From Saccharopolyspora sp. NFXS83 (lineage in GTDB: Bacteria > Actinomycetota > Actinomycetes > Mycobacteriales > Pseudonocardiaceae): a stretch of 64,000 nt of DNA. The stretch is taken from the NCBI RefSeq assembly GCF_026241095.1, contig NZ_JAPFGB010000022.1:1-64000 (forward strand). The letters are read 5' to 3'. Shown in pieces: positions 33,636 to 41,921 of the stretch. Numbering within the stretch: the stretch's first letter is position 1; each line of letters begins with the position of its first letter. A program made the position numbers and the translations under genes. The notes beneath the pieces were generated by a model. That model ran no database searches. It was not told the origin of the DNA and was given only the letters and a program-made list of their open reading frames with translations.

Positions 33636-34208
33636 ATGGACCTCAGCCCTTACATCGCCCAGCTTCGGGAAGACCTCGGCTCCGCCGCGTCGGCGGGCGA
33701 CGAGCACACCCGGCAGACCGCCGCCGCGCTGTCGGCGGCGATCGAGCCCGCCACCCGGCTCGCGATCATGAACGCGCTCTCCGACCTCGCCGCGGAAGTG
33801 ACGACGCACCTCGACGGCCAGGTCGTCGACGTCCGACTGGACGGCCGCGATGTCCGCGTCGTCGTCAGCGGTGGCGGCACCGCGCGTTCGACCGCGGCCG
33901 AGGAGGAACGACCACCACCTCCGCCGCCCGGCGCCGACGGCGGCGACATCAGCAGGATCACCCTGCGGCTGCTCGACGAGATCAAGTCGCAGGCCGAGCA
34001 GGCGGCTTCGACGCAAGGCGTCTCGCTCAACACCTGGGTGGCGCAGGCCGTGCAGGGCGCGCTGCACGGCGGCCGGCCGCGCGGCCCGTGGGACCACCGC
34101 CCTGGGCGCGGCCCGGGTTGGGGAGGCCCGCCCGGATCCGGCCGCTGGCGGCCGGACGGGCCGGACGACGGCCCCGGTTCACGGCTCCACGGCTGGGTGC
34201 ACGGCTGA
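33636..34208 (+). CDS. HicB/Arc-like ribbon-helix-helix protein
   Basis: 190 residues. N-terminal part (1-85) is helical then beta (VVDVRLDGRDVRVVVSGGG), a proline spacer, then a ribbon-helix-helix module SRITLRLLDEIKSQAEQAASTQGVSLNTWVAQAVQGAL (about 108-145) like the DNA-binding end of HicB antitoxins. The last 45 residues are Gly/Pro/Arg/Trp-rich. No HicA toxin is present. The ATG sits on a leaderless promoter overlapped by a palindrome that this protein may bind. It is followed after 25 bases by the DUF4097 gene. Confidence 0.82.
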   Translation: MDLSPYIAQLREDLGSAASAGDEHTRQTAAALSAAIEPATRLAIMNALSDLAAEVTTHLDGQVVDVRLDGRDVRVVVSGGGTARSTAAEEERPPPPPPGADGGDISRITLRLLDEIKSQAEQAASTQGVSLNTWVAQAVQGALHGGRPRGPWDHRPGRGPGWGGPPGSGRWRPDGPDDGPGSRLHGWVHG

Positions 34209-34233
34209 GCGCGACGGGAAGGCGGGAGAGGCG

Positions 34234-35208
34234 ATGAGCGGCAACAGCACGGGCGGGCCGGATTCCGAGGAGTCCGCCGGTCGGGAACCGAACGATCTGG
34301 TGCGGACGCAGGACTTCGACACCGCGGCTCCCATCGAGGTCGACATCGGCAACAGCATCGGGTCGATCACGGTCGAACTGGCGACGACGGACGTCACGCA
34401 CGTCGAGGTGCGCCACGACTCCGCGGCGGGCGGTACCGATTGGCGCAGCGGGCTCACCGGCCTGCTGAGCTGGGTCAGCGATCAGTTCGGCGACGCGGCG
34501 CAGCGCGGCGGTCTCGGTGAACGCGCCTTCGGCGAGCGCGGTCTCCGCGAACCGATGGCCGAGGCGGTGCGCCAGACCCGCGTCGACATGACCGGGAACC
34601 GGCTCACGGTGCGCACTCCGAGCACGGTGCCGCTGCGCACGGTCCCGTTGGCGATCACCGTCCGGGCACCGGCGGAATCCCAACTCGGGCTCCGCTCGGC
34701 GAGCGGCGAGGTGCGGGTGACCGGGTCGGCGGGCCGGGTGCAGGTGCAGTCCGGCGGCGGCGCGGTCTCGGTCGAGCAGGCCGCGGGCAACGCGATCGCC
34801 CGCACCGGCTCCGGGGCGCTGCGCTTGGGCGACATGGCCGCCGGAGTGCAGGCGCGCAGCGGCAGCGGCGATGTGGAGATCGTGTCCGTGCAGGCGGCGT
34901 CCTCGGTGGTGACCGGTAGCGGTTCGGTCTGGTTGGGCGCCGTTGAATCGGACGTGCTGGTGCGTTCGGGCAGCGGTGACATCGCCATCGCCGACGCCGC
35001 GGCGGGCCAGGTCGAGCTCATCACCGGGTCGGGTGGATTGCGGGTCGCGCTGCGGCACGGGATCGACGCCGAGGTCGACCTCACGTCCACCACCGGGTCC
35101 GTGCACAGCGACCTGGCGGTGTCGGAGGAACCCACCGCTCAGGAACCGGCGTTGCGGATCTTCGGCCGCAGCGGCAGCGGGGACGCGCTGCTCACGTCCG
35201 CCGTGTGA
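34234..35208 (+). CDS. DUF4097 family beta-repeat protein
   Basis: 324 residues. After an acidic start it is made of short repeated beta turns (SGEVRVTGSAG, TGSGALRLGDM, SGSGDVEIVSV, TGSGSVWLGAV, SGSGDIAIADA), the right-handed beta-helix signature of DUF4097. No signal peptide or membrane segment is visible, so it looks cytoplasmic. Role unknown. ATG behind GGGAGAGG, 25 bases after the ribbon-helix-helix gene, hence co-transcribed. Its last 17 bases overlap the convergent YcaQ-like gene. Confidence 0.88.
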   Translation: MSGNSTGGPDSEESAGREPNDLVRTQDFDTAAPIEVDIGNSIGSITVELATTDVTHVEVRHDSAAGGTDWRSGLTGLLSWVSDQFGDAAQRGGLGERAFGERGLREPMAEAVRQTRVDMTGNRLTVRTPSTVPLRTVPLAITVRAPAESQLGLRSASGEVRVTGSAGRVQVQSGGGAVSVEQAAGNAIARTGSGALRLGDMAAGVQARSGSGDVEIVSVQAASSVVTGSGSVWLGAVESDVLVRSGSGDIAIADAAAGQVELITGSGGLRVALRHGIDAEVDLTSTTGSVHSDLAVSEEPTAQEPALRIFGRSGSGDALLTSAV

Positions 35209-36421
35209 GGGCGCGCAGCGGGTCGATCAGGCGACCGTCGCCGCGCGACCCGATCACGACCCCGTCCAGCCCCAGCCAACCGGCCATCTCGGTGAGGGCG
35301 TCGGCGAGTTCCGGTGCGATCACCGCGGGGTCCTGACCGGGTTCGGCGAAGGCTCCGGGAACCCGCAGCACCTTCGCCGCCCGGTCGGCCTTCAGGTCGA
35401 CGCGGCCGACCAGTTCACCGTTGAGCAGGAAGGGGAAGACGTAGTAGCCGTACTCCCGCTTGGGCTCCGGGACGTAGATCTCGATGCGGTAGCGGAAGCC
35501 GAACAACCGCTCGGCGCGGGACCGCTCCCAGATCAGCGGATCGAACGGGCACAACAGGGCGCGCCCGCGCACGCGGCGGGGCGTGCGGGCCGCGGTGTGC
35601 AGGTACGCCTGCTGCCGCCAGCCAGCTACGGCCACGGGTTCGAGTTCGCCGCCGTCGACGAGTTCTGCCACGGCTCGCCGGGATTGCGACGGGCTCAGCC
35701 GGTAGTAGTCGCGGAGGTCGGACTCGGTGGCCACCCCGAGCGCCGCGGCGGACCGCAGCACCAGTTCGCGAACCGCGTCCTCCTCTGCCGGGTCGTGGGT
35801 GAGCACCTCGGACGGCAGCACCCGTTCCGGCAGGTCGTAGAGCCGTTCGAACCCCTTGCGGCTGCCGGTGGTGAGCTCGCCCATCGCGAACAGGAGCTCG
35901 CAGACCCGCTTGGTGTCGGTGCGGTTCCACCACGGACCGCGCCCTTGGCGGACGTCGCCCCCGATCTCCCGTTCCAACGTGCCCGCACCGACGGGGCCGA
36001 GGTCTTTGACGGCCGCGAGCACGTCATCGACGAGGCCGGGCGAGTTCTCCAGCAGTTCCCGTGATCGGCTGCGCCAGGATCCGCCGTACATCCGCATCCG
36101 CCATCGCAGCAGCGACCAGTCCCGCACGGGGATCAGCGATGCCTCGTGCGCCCAGTACTCGACGAACAACCGCGGTTTGGCCGCGGTCGACGACCAGGCC
36201 GCGTCGTCGAGCAGCGCAGCGGGATAAGCGCCGAGTCGGCTGAACAGCGGCATGTAGTGCGCCCGGACCGCGACGTTCACCGAATCCAGCTGCAGCAGTT
36301 TGGTGCGGCCCAACGCCCGGTTCAGGTGTTGGCGGGTCACCTGCCCGGTGGGCAGGGCATCGGTGAAACCTTGGGCTGCCAGCGCGGTGCGCCGAGCCGC
36401 CGCGGCGCTCATGGTCTGCAT
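35192..36421 (-). CDS. YcaQ/AlkX-type winged-helix DNA glycosylase
   Basis: 409 residues. HTH_42 family: early LGRTKLLQLDSVNVAVRAHYMPLFSRLG contains the QLD (Q-x-D) catalytic motif of the interstrand-crosslink glycosylases AlkX/YcaQ; later PFDPLIWERSRAERLFGFRYRIEIYVPEPKREYGYYVFPFL is the family's most conserved segment. E. coli YcaQ unhooks crosslinked bases. Start taken at ATG 36421 (MQTMSAAAARR). Its 3' end overlaps the DUF4097 gene by 17 bases on the other strand. Confidence 0.9.
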   Translation of the reverse strand: MQTMSAAAARRTALAAQGFTDALPTGQVTRQHLNRALGRTKLLQLDSVNVAVRAHYMPLFSRLGAYPAALLDDAAWSSTAAKPRLFVEYWAHEASLIPVRDWSLLRWRMRMYGGSWRSRSRELLENSPGLVDDVLAAVKDLGPVGAGTLEREIGGDVRQGRGPWWNRTDTKRVCELLFAMGELTTGSRKGFERLYDLPERVLPSEVLTHDPAEEDAVRELVLRSAAALGVATESDLRDYYRLSPSQSRRAVAELVDGGELEPVAVAGWRQQAYLHTAARTPRRVRGRALLCPFDPLIWERSRAERLFGFRYRIEIYVPEPKREYGYYVFPFLLNGELVGRVDLKADRAAKVLRVPGAFAEPGQDPAVIAPELADALTEMAGWLGLDGVVIGSRGDGRLIDPLRALTRRT

Positions 36422-36559
36422 CCGCGGAATGGTGCCATCCCGGTCTGACAGTTCCGGCGCCCGAACCGGCCGTCCTGCCGGATTCCCCCGAGGCACCACG
36501 TCCGCCGCTCACGCAGCCCCGGTGATCCCCTGCCCCCGCACGCCGGGGAGCGCGGGCGC

Positions 36560-36565
36560 TAGGTT
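36560..36565 (+). promoter_or_regulatory. -10 box of a leaderless GNAT gene
   Basis: TAGGTT ends seven bases before the ATG at 36573; no ribosome site. Confidence 0.5.
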
Positions 36566-36572
36566 GGCGCGC

Positions 36573-37139
36573 ATGGCTGATGCCGAGGTGCGGGCCGCGA
36601 CGCCCGCCGACGCCCCCGAGATCACCCGGATCCAGCTCGCGACCTGGCGCAGCGTGTACGGGGAGCTGCTGCCACCGGAGGTGCTCGCCGGACTGGATGA
36701 AGCGGAAACGGCTCAGCAGTGGACCGAGGCCCTCAGCGACGGGCCGACGACGGTGCTGGTCGCCACCGAAGGCGACTGGCTCGTCGGGTTCTGCGTGGCG
36801 GGCCCCGCTCCCGAGCAGGAAGCAGCGGCTGCGGACGGTGCGGCACCGGCCGACCTGGCGACCGTCGCGTTGGTGAGCGCGGTGCTCGTCGAACCTCGCT
36901 GGGGCCGCCGCGGACACGGCGGGCGGCTGCTGGCGACGATGGCGCGGCGCCTCACCGAGGGCGGGGCGACGCGCGGCATCAGCTGGATCCCGGAGGCCGA
37001 CTCGGTGTCCCAGGCCTTCTTCGAGCACGCGGGCTGGGGCCCGGACGGAACGGTGCGCACTCTCGACGCGGGCGGCCGTCCGGTGCGCGAGCTGCGACTC
37101 TCCGGCCCGCTCGACCTGCAATTGCACCACCACGAATGA
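36573..37139 (+). CDS. GNAT family N-acetyltransferase
   Basis: 188 residues. N-terminal VRAATPADAPEITRIQLATWRSVYG is the first strand and helix of the GNAT fold; the acetyl-CoA loop is VLVEPRWGRRGHGGRLLATM (about residues 108-127); AFFEHAGWGPDG closes the fold. Substrate unknown. An Ala-rich acidic loop (about 78-92) is inserted before the CoA strand. The ATG follows a -10 box by seven bases, so the transcript is probably leaderless. Confidence 0.9.
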   Translation: MADAEVRAATPADAPEITRIQLATWRSVYGELLPPEVLAGLDEAETAQQWTEALSDGPTTVLVATEGDWLVGFCVAGPAPEQEAAAADGAAPADLATVALVSAVLVEPRWGRRGHGGRLLATMARRLTEGGATRGISWIPEADSVSQAFFEHAGWGPDGTVRTLDAGGRPVRELRLSGPLDLQLHHHE

Positions 37140-37446
37140 TCCGGGCGCCGCGCACGACGGCGATCTCGAATCCGCGCATTCACCGGAAATTCATCTTGTC
37201 GGGCGCGAAACCACGACCCGGCGACAAATGCACAACGCGCTCGCCGCGCTTCTCGGCGAGTACCGATCGAGCTGAACCCGAACGCTCAGGTTCCCGGACG
37301 AATGGCAATTTTCGCTGCGTAGTGGAACTACTCGAGGAATTGGTTCCACGGCGGGGAAACGCGGCGCCGAATACCCGTGCGCCGAGTAGCGCTACCGCTG
37401 TGTTGCTAGCCTGTGGCGGACCGCACTCCGACATTCGGGTGGACAT
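37140..37446. other. gene-free stretch with a CAATT...AATTG hairpin
   Basis: About 307 bases of lower GC. It contains a hairpin GTAGT-GGA-ACTAC (37319-37331) flanked by CAATT (37306-37310) and AATTG (37338-37342), reminiscent of the core of the element at 16031-16066. A TAGCCT (37409-37414) could be the -10 of the following membrane gene. No coding sequence supported. Confidence 0.45.
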
Positions 37447-37938
37447 GTGCTGACCTCGATCGGATTGATCGCCTCCGCCTTCGGCATGTCCGTGGCCTCC
37501 GCGCTGGTGCCGGTGATCAGCGTCGAGATCTTCGTGGTCGGCTTGGTCCTCAAGAGCCCGGAAGTGCCGTGGTGGCTGCTGGCGCTGGTCGTGACCGTCG
37601 GCCAGATCGGCGGGAAGTTGCTGTACTACTACGCGGCCCGCGGCCTGATTCAGCTACCGCGCTTCATGCAGCGCAAGAGCGATCCTGGACGGCACCGGGG
37701 TCGGTGGGCCGCGTGGCTGGAGCGCTTCCGCTTCAGCTGTCAGACCCGCCCGGTGTGGGCCGGTGGTGTGCTGCTGCTCAGCGCGACGGCGAGCCTGCCG
37801 CCGTTCCTGGCGACGTGCGTGATCGCCGGCTGGGCGCGGGTGCCGGTGAGCACCTTCCTGATCACCGGGCTGGTGGGCCGCTTCGCGCGTTTCGCCGCGC
37901 TGGCCGTCGCCCCCGGCATCATGATCGCCTGGCTCTGA
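37447..37938 (+). CDS. small VTT/YqaA-like membrane protein
   Basis: 163 residues with about four hydrophobic segments. Pattern VISVEIFVVGLVL...VGQIGGKLLYYYAARG, then GGVLLLSATASLPPFLATCVIAGWARVPVSTFLITGLVGRFARF, follows the VTT (SNARE-associated, DedA-related) fold in a short YqaA-like form. These proteins are lipid scramblase/flippase relatives; no specific role can be assigned. GTG start with GGGTGGAC upstream. Downstream is a long-armed hairpin. Confidence 0.8.
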   Translation: MLTSIGLIASAFGMSVASALVPVISVEIFVVGLVLKSPEVPWWLLALVVTVGQIGGKLLYYYAARGLIQLPRFMQRKSDPGRHRGRWAAWLERFRFSCQTRPVWAGGVLLLSATASLPPFLATCVIAGWARVPVSTFLITGLVGRFARFAALAVAPGIMIAWL

Positions 37939-37956
37939 CGACCGGGAACGCACGGA

Positions 37957-38000
37957 CGCCGCCGCACGTGGACCACGCGTTCGTGCCCAGTGCGGCGGCG
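37957..38000 (+). terminator. long-loop hairpin after the VTT-like gene
   Basis: Eleven-base stem CGCCGCCGCAC/GTGCGGCGGCG (37957-37967 with 37990-38000) around 22 bases that hold a smaller CGTGG/CCACG hairpin. Confidence 0.65.
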
Positions 38001-38066
38001 ACCGTCCGCTCCTGATCCCGCGCGGTGCGCCGCGGCGACAGCACGGGAGATCGGTGCTCATCGGGG

Positions 38067-38312
38067 TCAGGGCAGCGGCAGCAGCTTCCCGGGGACTCCC
38101 GCGACGGAATCGAGCAGCCCGAGCACCGGGATGCCCAGCGGCGCGAAGGTCCACTTGTTGTGCAGGTCCCCGGTGTCCGGCTGGTCGACGATCACGACAC
38201 CGTCCTCTTCCGGGGCGGGCTGCGGTGCGGCGACGGCGGTCGCGGCGGACCCCAGCAGGGCGGTACCGACGAGTGCGGAGGCGGCGAGGCCGCGGCGCAA
38301 CGAGGCGTTCAT
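38067..38312 (-). CDS. small secreted protein (paired with 38335)
   Basis: 81 residues with a signal peptide (MNASLRRGLAASALVGTALLG, cleavage near AVA-APQPA, about residue 29). The mature part has an acidic start (EEDGVVIVDQPDTGD) then a hydrophobic Gly/Pro/Leu-rich end with PVLGLLDSVAGVPGKLLPLP. No cysteine. The ending resembles that of the neighbouring small protein (PVVGLLDALS). No family recognised. 22 bases separate it from the upstream gene, so they form one transcript. Confidence 0.72.
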   Translation of the reverse strand: MNASLRRGLAASALVGTALLGSAATAVAAPQPAPEEDGVVIVDQPDTGDLHNKWTFAPLGIPVLGLLDSVAGVPGKLLPLP

Positions 38313-38334
38313 GGCGAGGTTCCTTTCCGGAGGG

Positions 38335-38538
38335 TCAGCTCAGCGCGTCGAGCAGGCCGACGACGGGGTTGAGGGCGGCGGTGGGCAGACCGACGGTCGG
38401 GCTGAGCAGGCCGCCCGCGTCGACGCCGGGGATGATCCAGATGGACGGCGGTTCGGCCTGCGCGACACCGGCCCCTAGCCCGAGCAGGGCGAGACTCGTG
38501 ACGACCGCGGCCGTCACCCTGGCGGCACTTCTCGACAT
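38335..38538 (-). CDS. small secreted protein (paired with 38067)
   Basis: 67 residues: signal peptide to about residue 28 (AQA-EPPSI), then about 39 residues, IWIIPGVDAGGLLSP and NPVVGLLDALS, hydrophobic and Gly/Pro-rich, without cysteine. Strong AAGGAGA ribosome site before the ATG. Very short mature hydrophobic secreted peptides of this sort are common in filamentous actinomycetes; chaplins are a functional analogy only, and the chaplin cysteine/Gly-Asn pattern is absent. No family recognised. Confidence 0.7.
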   Translation of the reverse strand: MSRSAARVTAAVVTSLALLGLGAGVAQAEPPSIWIIPGVDAGGLLSPTVGLPTAALNPVVGLLDALS

Positions 38539-38745
38539 GGTGTTCTCCTTCTTCTTCCATCCCGCCGAGCGGCGGGAAGTCTCCGGCGCCCCGGTGGATC
38601 CGAGGCGGTGCGGCGCCTATCTCGGCAAGCCGTGCGCTGAGCGGCGGACCTGCCCGTGTCCGGCTCGTTGCGCACCGATCGCTCCGGCCGCCGCCGTCGT
38701 CGCCTCAGCGCCCGAACGGCGAAGCGGCCGGAGCACGGCGGGTTC

Positions 38746-39993
38746 TCAGCAGACGGCGTCGGTGGGTTTCGGGTTTCCCAGGCCGAACAGGGGACGCAGC
38801 AGCAACCCGGCGTACGTGCCTGCGATGGCGAGCACGCCCCACAGCCAGCCGTGCAGGCTGAACGAGGCGATGCCGGAGAAGTAGGCGCCGATGTTGCAGC
38901 CGCCCGCGAGCCGAGCCCCGATTCCCATCAGGACGCCGCCGAGCACGGCGCCGACGGCGAGCCGCCACGGGATGCGGCGGTGCAGGACGAACGCGCCCGC
39001 AGCGGCGGAGGCGATCAACGCGCCGATCATGATCCCGAAATCCATCACCGAGATCTTGTCGGCCAGCACGGACGCGTCGAGCTTCGCGGCGTTCTCCGGA
39101 ATGGCCCAGAACGGGGCGTCGGAGATGTCGATGCCGATCCAGCCGAGGAACTTCGCGCCCCACAGCCCGAACGCCGAGGTGATGCCCCAGGGTCCGCCGG
39201 AGATGAACAGCGTCAGCGCGTTGAGCCCGGCGAGCAGCAGTGCCCCGGCCCACAGCGGCCAGGAACCGCGCAGCACCCGCAGCAGGCCTCGTGCGGTGGG
39301 CGGTGCTTCGACCGGCGGCGGGGTGCGGCGGCGTTCGACGGCCAGCGACACGGCGACGACCGCACCGATGATCACCAGGGAGATCAGCAGCGCGCCCGGA
39401 TACCCCAGCGGGGTGTCGGCGAACGACACGGTGGGCCCGGTCTTCTGCAGCGCGCTGATCCAGGGGGCGAGGAACGCGCTGAGCACGGATCCGGCGATGA
39501 ACCCGCCGAGCGTGTAGAGGATCGCGGTCTGACCGCTGCCGACGGCGAACAGCGTGCCGGAGGCGCACGAGCCGCCGACCTGCATGCCGACGCCGAACAG
39601 GAACGAGCCGAGGATCACGCCGAGGCCAGCGGGGGCGACGGTGCCTTCGGGCGCGCCGGACAGGCCGAGGCCCGCGCCGAGGATCACCGCGAACAGCGCG
39701 CAGGCCACGGCGAGCATCAGCATGTGCGCGCGCAGTGCCCGGCCTTGCCCGACGGCGACGAGCTGCCGCCACGCCGAGGTGAAGCCGAACCGGGAGTGGA
39801 ACAGCACGGTGCCGAGGGCGAGGCCGACGACGTAGAGCACCGCGAGCTTCCAGCCCGCCTCGTGGGCGACGGCGAGGCCGACGACGACGGCCAGCAGGAC
39901 GCCGATGGTGACGACGCCGGGCCGCGCGGGCGGAGCCGCGGGCGGTGCCGGCGGCGGGGTTCTCTGTTCGCTGATCGTGTCCACTGCGGACAT
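38746..39993 (-). CDS. YeeE/YedE (TsuA-like) sulfur-compound transporter
   Basis: 415 residues, about ten to twelve membrane segments. Two internal repeats each carry the conserved cysteine motif: GVGMQVGGSCASGTLF (Cys143) and ARLAGGCNIGAYFSG (Cys366). This is the YeeE/YedE family; TsuA/YeeE imports thiosulfate through a relay of cysteines, and YedE relatives are linked to selenium metabolism. ATG behind AAGGAGAG. It begins 17 bases after the Met-rich membrane gene, so the two are co-transcribed, and the SELENBP1-like gene is just upstream. No TusA/YeeD partner follows. Confidence 0.9.
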   Translation of the reverse strand: MSAVDTISEQRTPPPAPPAAPPARPGVVTIGVLLAVVVGLAVAHEAGWKLAVLYVVGLALGTVLFHSRFGFTSAWRQLVAVGQGRALRAHMLMLAVACALFAVILGAGLGLSGAPEGTVAPAGLGVILGSFLFGVGMQVGGSCASGTLFAVGSGQTAILYTLGGFIAGSVLSAFLAPWISALQKTGPTVSFADTPLGYPGALLISLVIIGAVVAVSLAVERRRTPPPVEAPPTARGLLRVLRGSWPLWAGALLLAGLNALTLFISGGPWGITSAFGLWGAKFLGWIGIDISDAPFWAIPENAAKLDASVLADKISVMDFGIMIGALIASAAAGAFVLHRRIPWRLAVGAVLGGVLMGIGARLAGGCNIGAYFSGIASFSLHGWLWGVLAIAGTYAGLLLRPLFGLGNPKPTDAVC

Positions 39994-40010
39994 GCGGGCT
40001 CTCCTTGGTT

Positions 40011-41765
40011 TCAGGGGGTCAGGGGGCCGGAGACGGCAACAACGGTGCCACGTGGAACCCACTGACCGGCAGGTTCGGAGCCGTGCATTCCGCCACTCAT
40101 CCCCGGCATGTTCATCTGCATCGCGTCGACCTTGGCGGAGGCGTAGACGACGACGGGGTCGTCGACGACCTGGCCGCGGGCGGCGAGCCAGGTGTCGAAC
40201 CCGGCGACCGACGGCGGTTCGCCGCCGAACGCCTCGGACAGCGCCATCCCGTATTCGAGGGAGCGGTAGTCGCGGGGGTCGAAGCGCAGCGGCACGGCGG
40301 AGCTGGCGGTGGCCGTCGTGACGGGGCTGTGCATCAGCCACGGCGCGAGGTGCACGCCGTAGAGGTGCAGCGGTGCCTCGTTCTGCGATGCCGCGATCGA
40401 ATCGAGGTGTTCGGCCGCGTGCGTCCAGCCGCCCACGAGGATCAGCGCGCGGTCGGGGTGCGGCGCGTCGCCGGTGGGCAGCCCGGCCTGCGCCGCCGCA
40501 GCGCGGACGACGTCCGCCGCCTGCCGGGAGCGCGGTGAGTCGTCGCCGAGCACGGTGATGCCGGGTGCGCCGTTGCGGTGGATGTAACCGACGAGTCCGC
40601 GCAGCGCCTCGGCGTCGTCGTCCGCGAGCGCCTCGGCGGGGCAGGAGTGCAGCGGTGCCCGCTGCCCGGCGACGAGTCCGGCGAGCGCGACGCTGGCGCA
40701 TTCCGGCCCGTCCTGTCCGGTGGCGCCGGGCACGGCCGGTCCGTCGCCGGTGTCGACTTCGACGCTGCCCTGCTCGTCACCGCCGGTGCGCCGCAGTTCG
40801 ATGTCGCTGCGCCCGGCGGGCAGGTCCACTTCGGCCCACGTCCCGGAGGTGCCGGGCCGGGGCTGCGCCCGCACGGGCGTGCCGCCGGCGTGGACGGTGA
40901 TGTCGTCGGTGACGCTGTCGGGCAGGTGCACCAGGTTGCGGCCGGGGCGGTGCGGGGTGATCAGCACCGGCACGTCCTGGTCGGCGACGACGGCGTGGGC
41001 GAGCCGCGGCACTCCGGGCAGCGGCAGTTCGCCCGGTTTCGGGATGCCGGGCAGCACGGTCCACGCGACGAACGCGACGGCGACGGCGGCGGCGCCGTAC
41101 CGGTAGATCCGCCAGGGGTCGCCGCGCCGCAGCAGCACCGCCACGCCCGCCACGACCAGGGCGGCGACGACGATGAGCAGCAGCACCGCGCCGAATCCGG
41201 TCAGCAGCCGCCGGTCGGCGACGCCGATGAGCACGAGCTGCACGGCGGCGGCCACGACGAGCACGGCGGCGAGCGCCAGGGCGAGCGGTCCGGGCCGCAG
41301 GCCGCCTTCGGAGCGCTGTTCGGGGGGCACGGTGAGCCCGATGCCGGTCAGCCCGAACCAGGTGACGACGGCCGCGGTGACGATGGTGGTGACGAAGAAC
41401 TCGGCGGGCGAGTGCCCGATGGCGCTCTCCACCACGACGAGCACGGTGAGCGCGAAGCCCAGGTAGGCGGCGGGGGTGGGCCACCGCAGCGCGATCGGCA
41501 GCGCCAGCAGCAGCACGGCGTGCAGCACCGCGACGATGCCGTTGACGTCGAGCACGGGGATCGACAGCAGGCTCGCCGCGGCGCCCGCTCCGGCCGCGGC
41601 CCAGGCCGTCCACGTCGTGGCGCGGCCGGTCGCGCGGACGGTGGGGCGCAGCAGTCCGAGCCCGGCGGCCACGGCGGTGCCCCCGAGCAGCAGCACGCGC
41701 AGCACCAGCCCCGCGGCGTCCACCCCGGCCACCCCGGTGCCCGAATGCATACCGCTCATGTCCAT
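40011..41765 (-). CDS. Met/His-rich multi-domain membrane protein
   Basis: 584 residues. Residues 1-9 (MDMSGMHSG) and 549-561 (MQMNMPGMSGGMH) are Met/His-rich like copper-binding motifs. Residues 15-238 hold about seven membrane helices, CopD-like in size. Residues 258-340 (VLITPHRPGRNLVHLPD...WAEVDLPAGRSDIEL) resemble a YtkA/CopC-type beta sandwich. Residues 355-545 (GDDSPRSRQAADVV, LYGVHLAPWL, EYGMALSEAFGGEPPSVAGFDTWL) look like a type 1 periplasmic-binding fold. These readings are by eye. No named family is certain. It lies between the SELENBP1-like and YeeE-like genes on one strand. Confidence 0.75.
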   Translation of the reverse strand: MDMSGMHSGTGVAGVDAAGLVLRVLLLGGTAVAAGLGLLRPTVRATGRATTWTAWAAAGAGAAASLLSIPVLDVNGIVAVLHAVLLLALPIALRWPTPAAYLGFALTVLVVVESAIGHSPAEFFVTTIVTAAVVTWFGLTGIGLTVPPEQRSEGGLRPGPLALALAAVLVVAAAVQLVLIGVADRRLLTGFGAVLLLIVVAALVVAGVAVLLRRGDPWRIYRYGAAAVAVAFVAWTVLPGIPKPGELPLPGVPRLAHAVVADQDVPVLITPHRPGRNLVHLPDSVTDDITVHAGGTPVRAQPRPGTSGTWAEVDLPAGRSDIELRRTGGDEQGSVEVDTGDGPAVPGATGQDGPECASVALAGLVAGQRAPLHSCPAEALADDDAEALRGLVGYIHRNGAPGITVLGDDSPRSRQAADVVRAAAAQAGLPTGDAPHPDRALILVGGWTHAAEHLDSIAASQNEAPLHLYGVHLAPWLMHSPVTTATASSAVPLRFDPRDYRSLEYGMALSEAFGGEPPSVAGFDTWLAARGQVVDDPVVVYASAKVDAMQMNMPGMSGGMHGSEPAGQWVPRGTVVAVSGPLTP

Positions 41766-41869
41766 CGAGAGAACCTCACTCCAGCAGAATTTCCCGGCGC
41801 AGCGGGGGAAATCAGGTGTCGCGCCCTGGCGAGATCAGCGTGCCGGGCTTGCGACGCACGTTCCGGGCA

Positions 41870-41915
41870 GGCATCGGTGGGAAGCGCGGTGTCGAACCGG
41901 CTCCCCACCGATGCC
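41870..41915 (-). terminator. hairpin between the SELENBP1-like and Met-rich genes
   Basis: Twelve-base perfect stem (41870-41881 with 41904-41915), extended inward by three pairs, seven bases past the SELENBP1-like stop. It would attenuate or end that transcript. Confidence 0.75.
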
Positions 41916-41921
41916 GCGGAC

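Noticed and set aside
37160-37190. TCGAATCC resembling a tRNA T-loop
   Set aside because: No acceptor, D or anticodon arms can be formed around it.
38736-38749. CGGCGGGTTCTCAG matching the left arm of the structured element
   Set aside because: The match is only 14 bases at the end of the YeeE-like gene with no second arm; matches of this length are expected by chance in GC-rich DNA.
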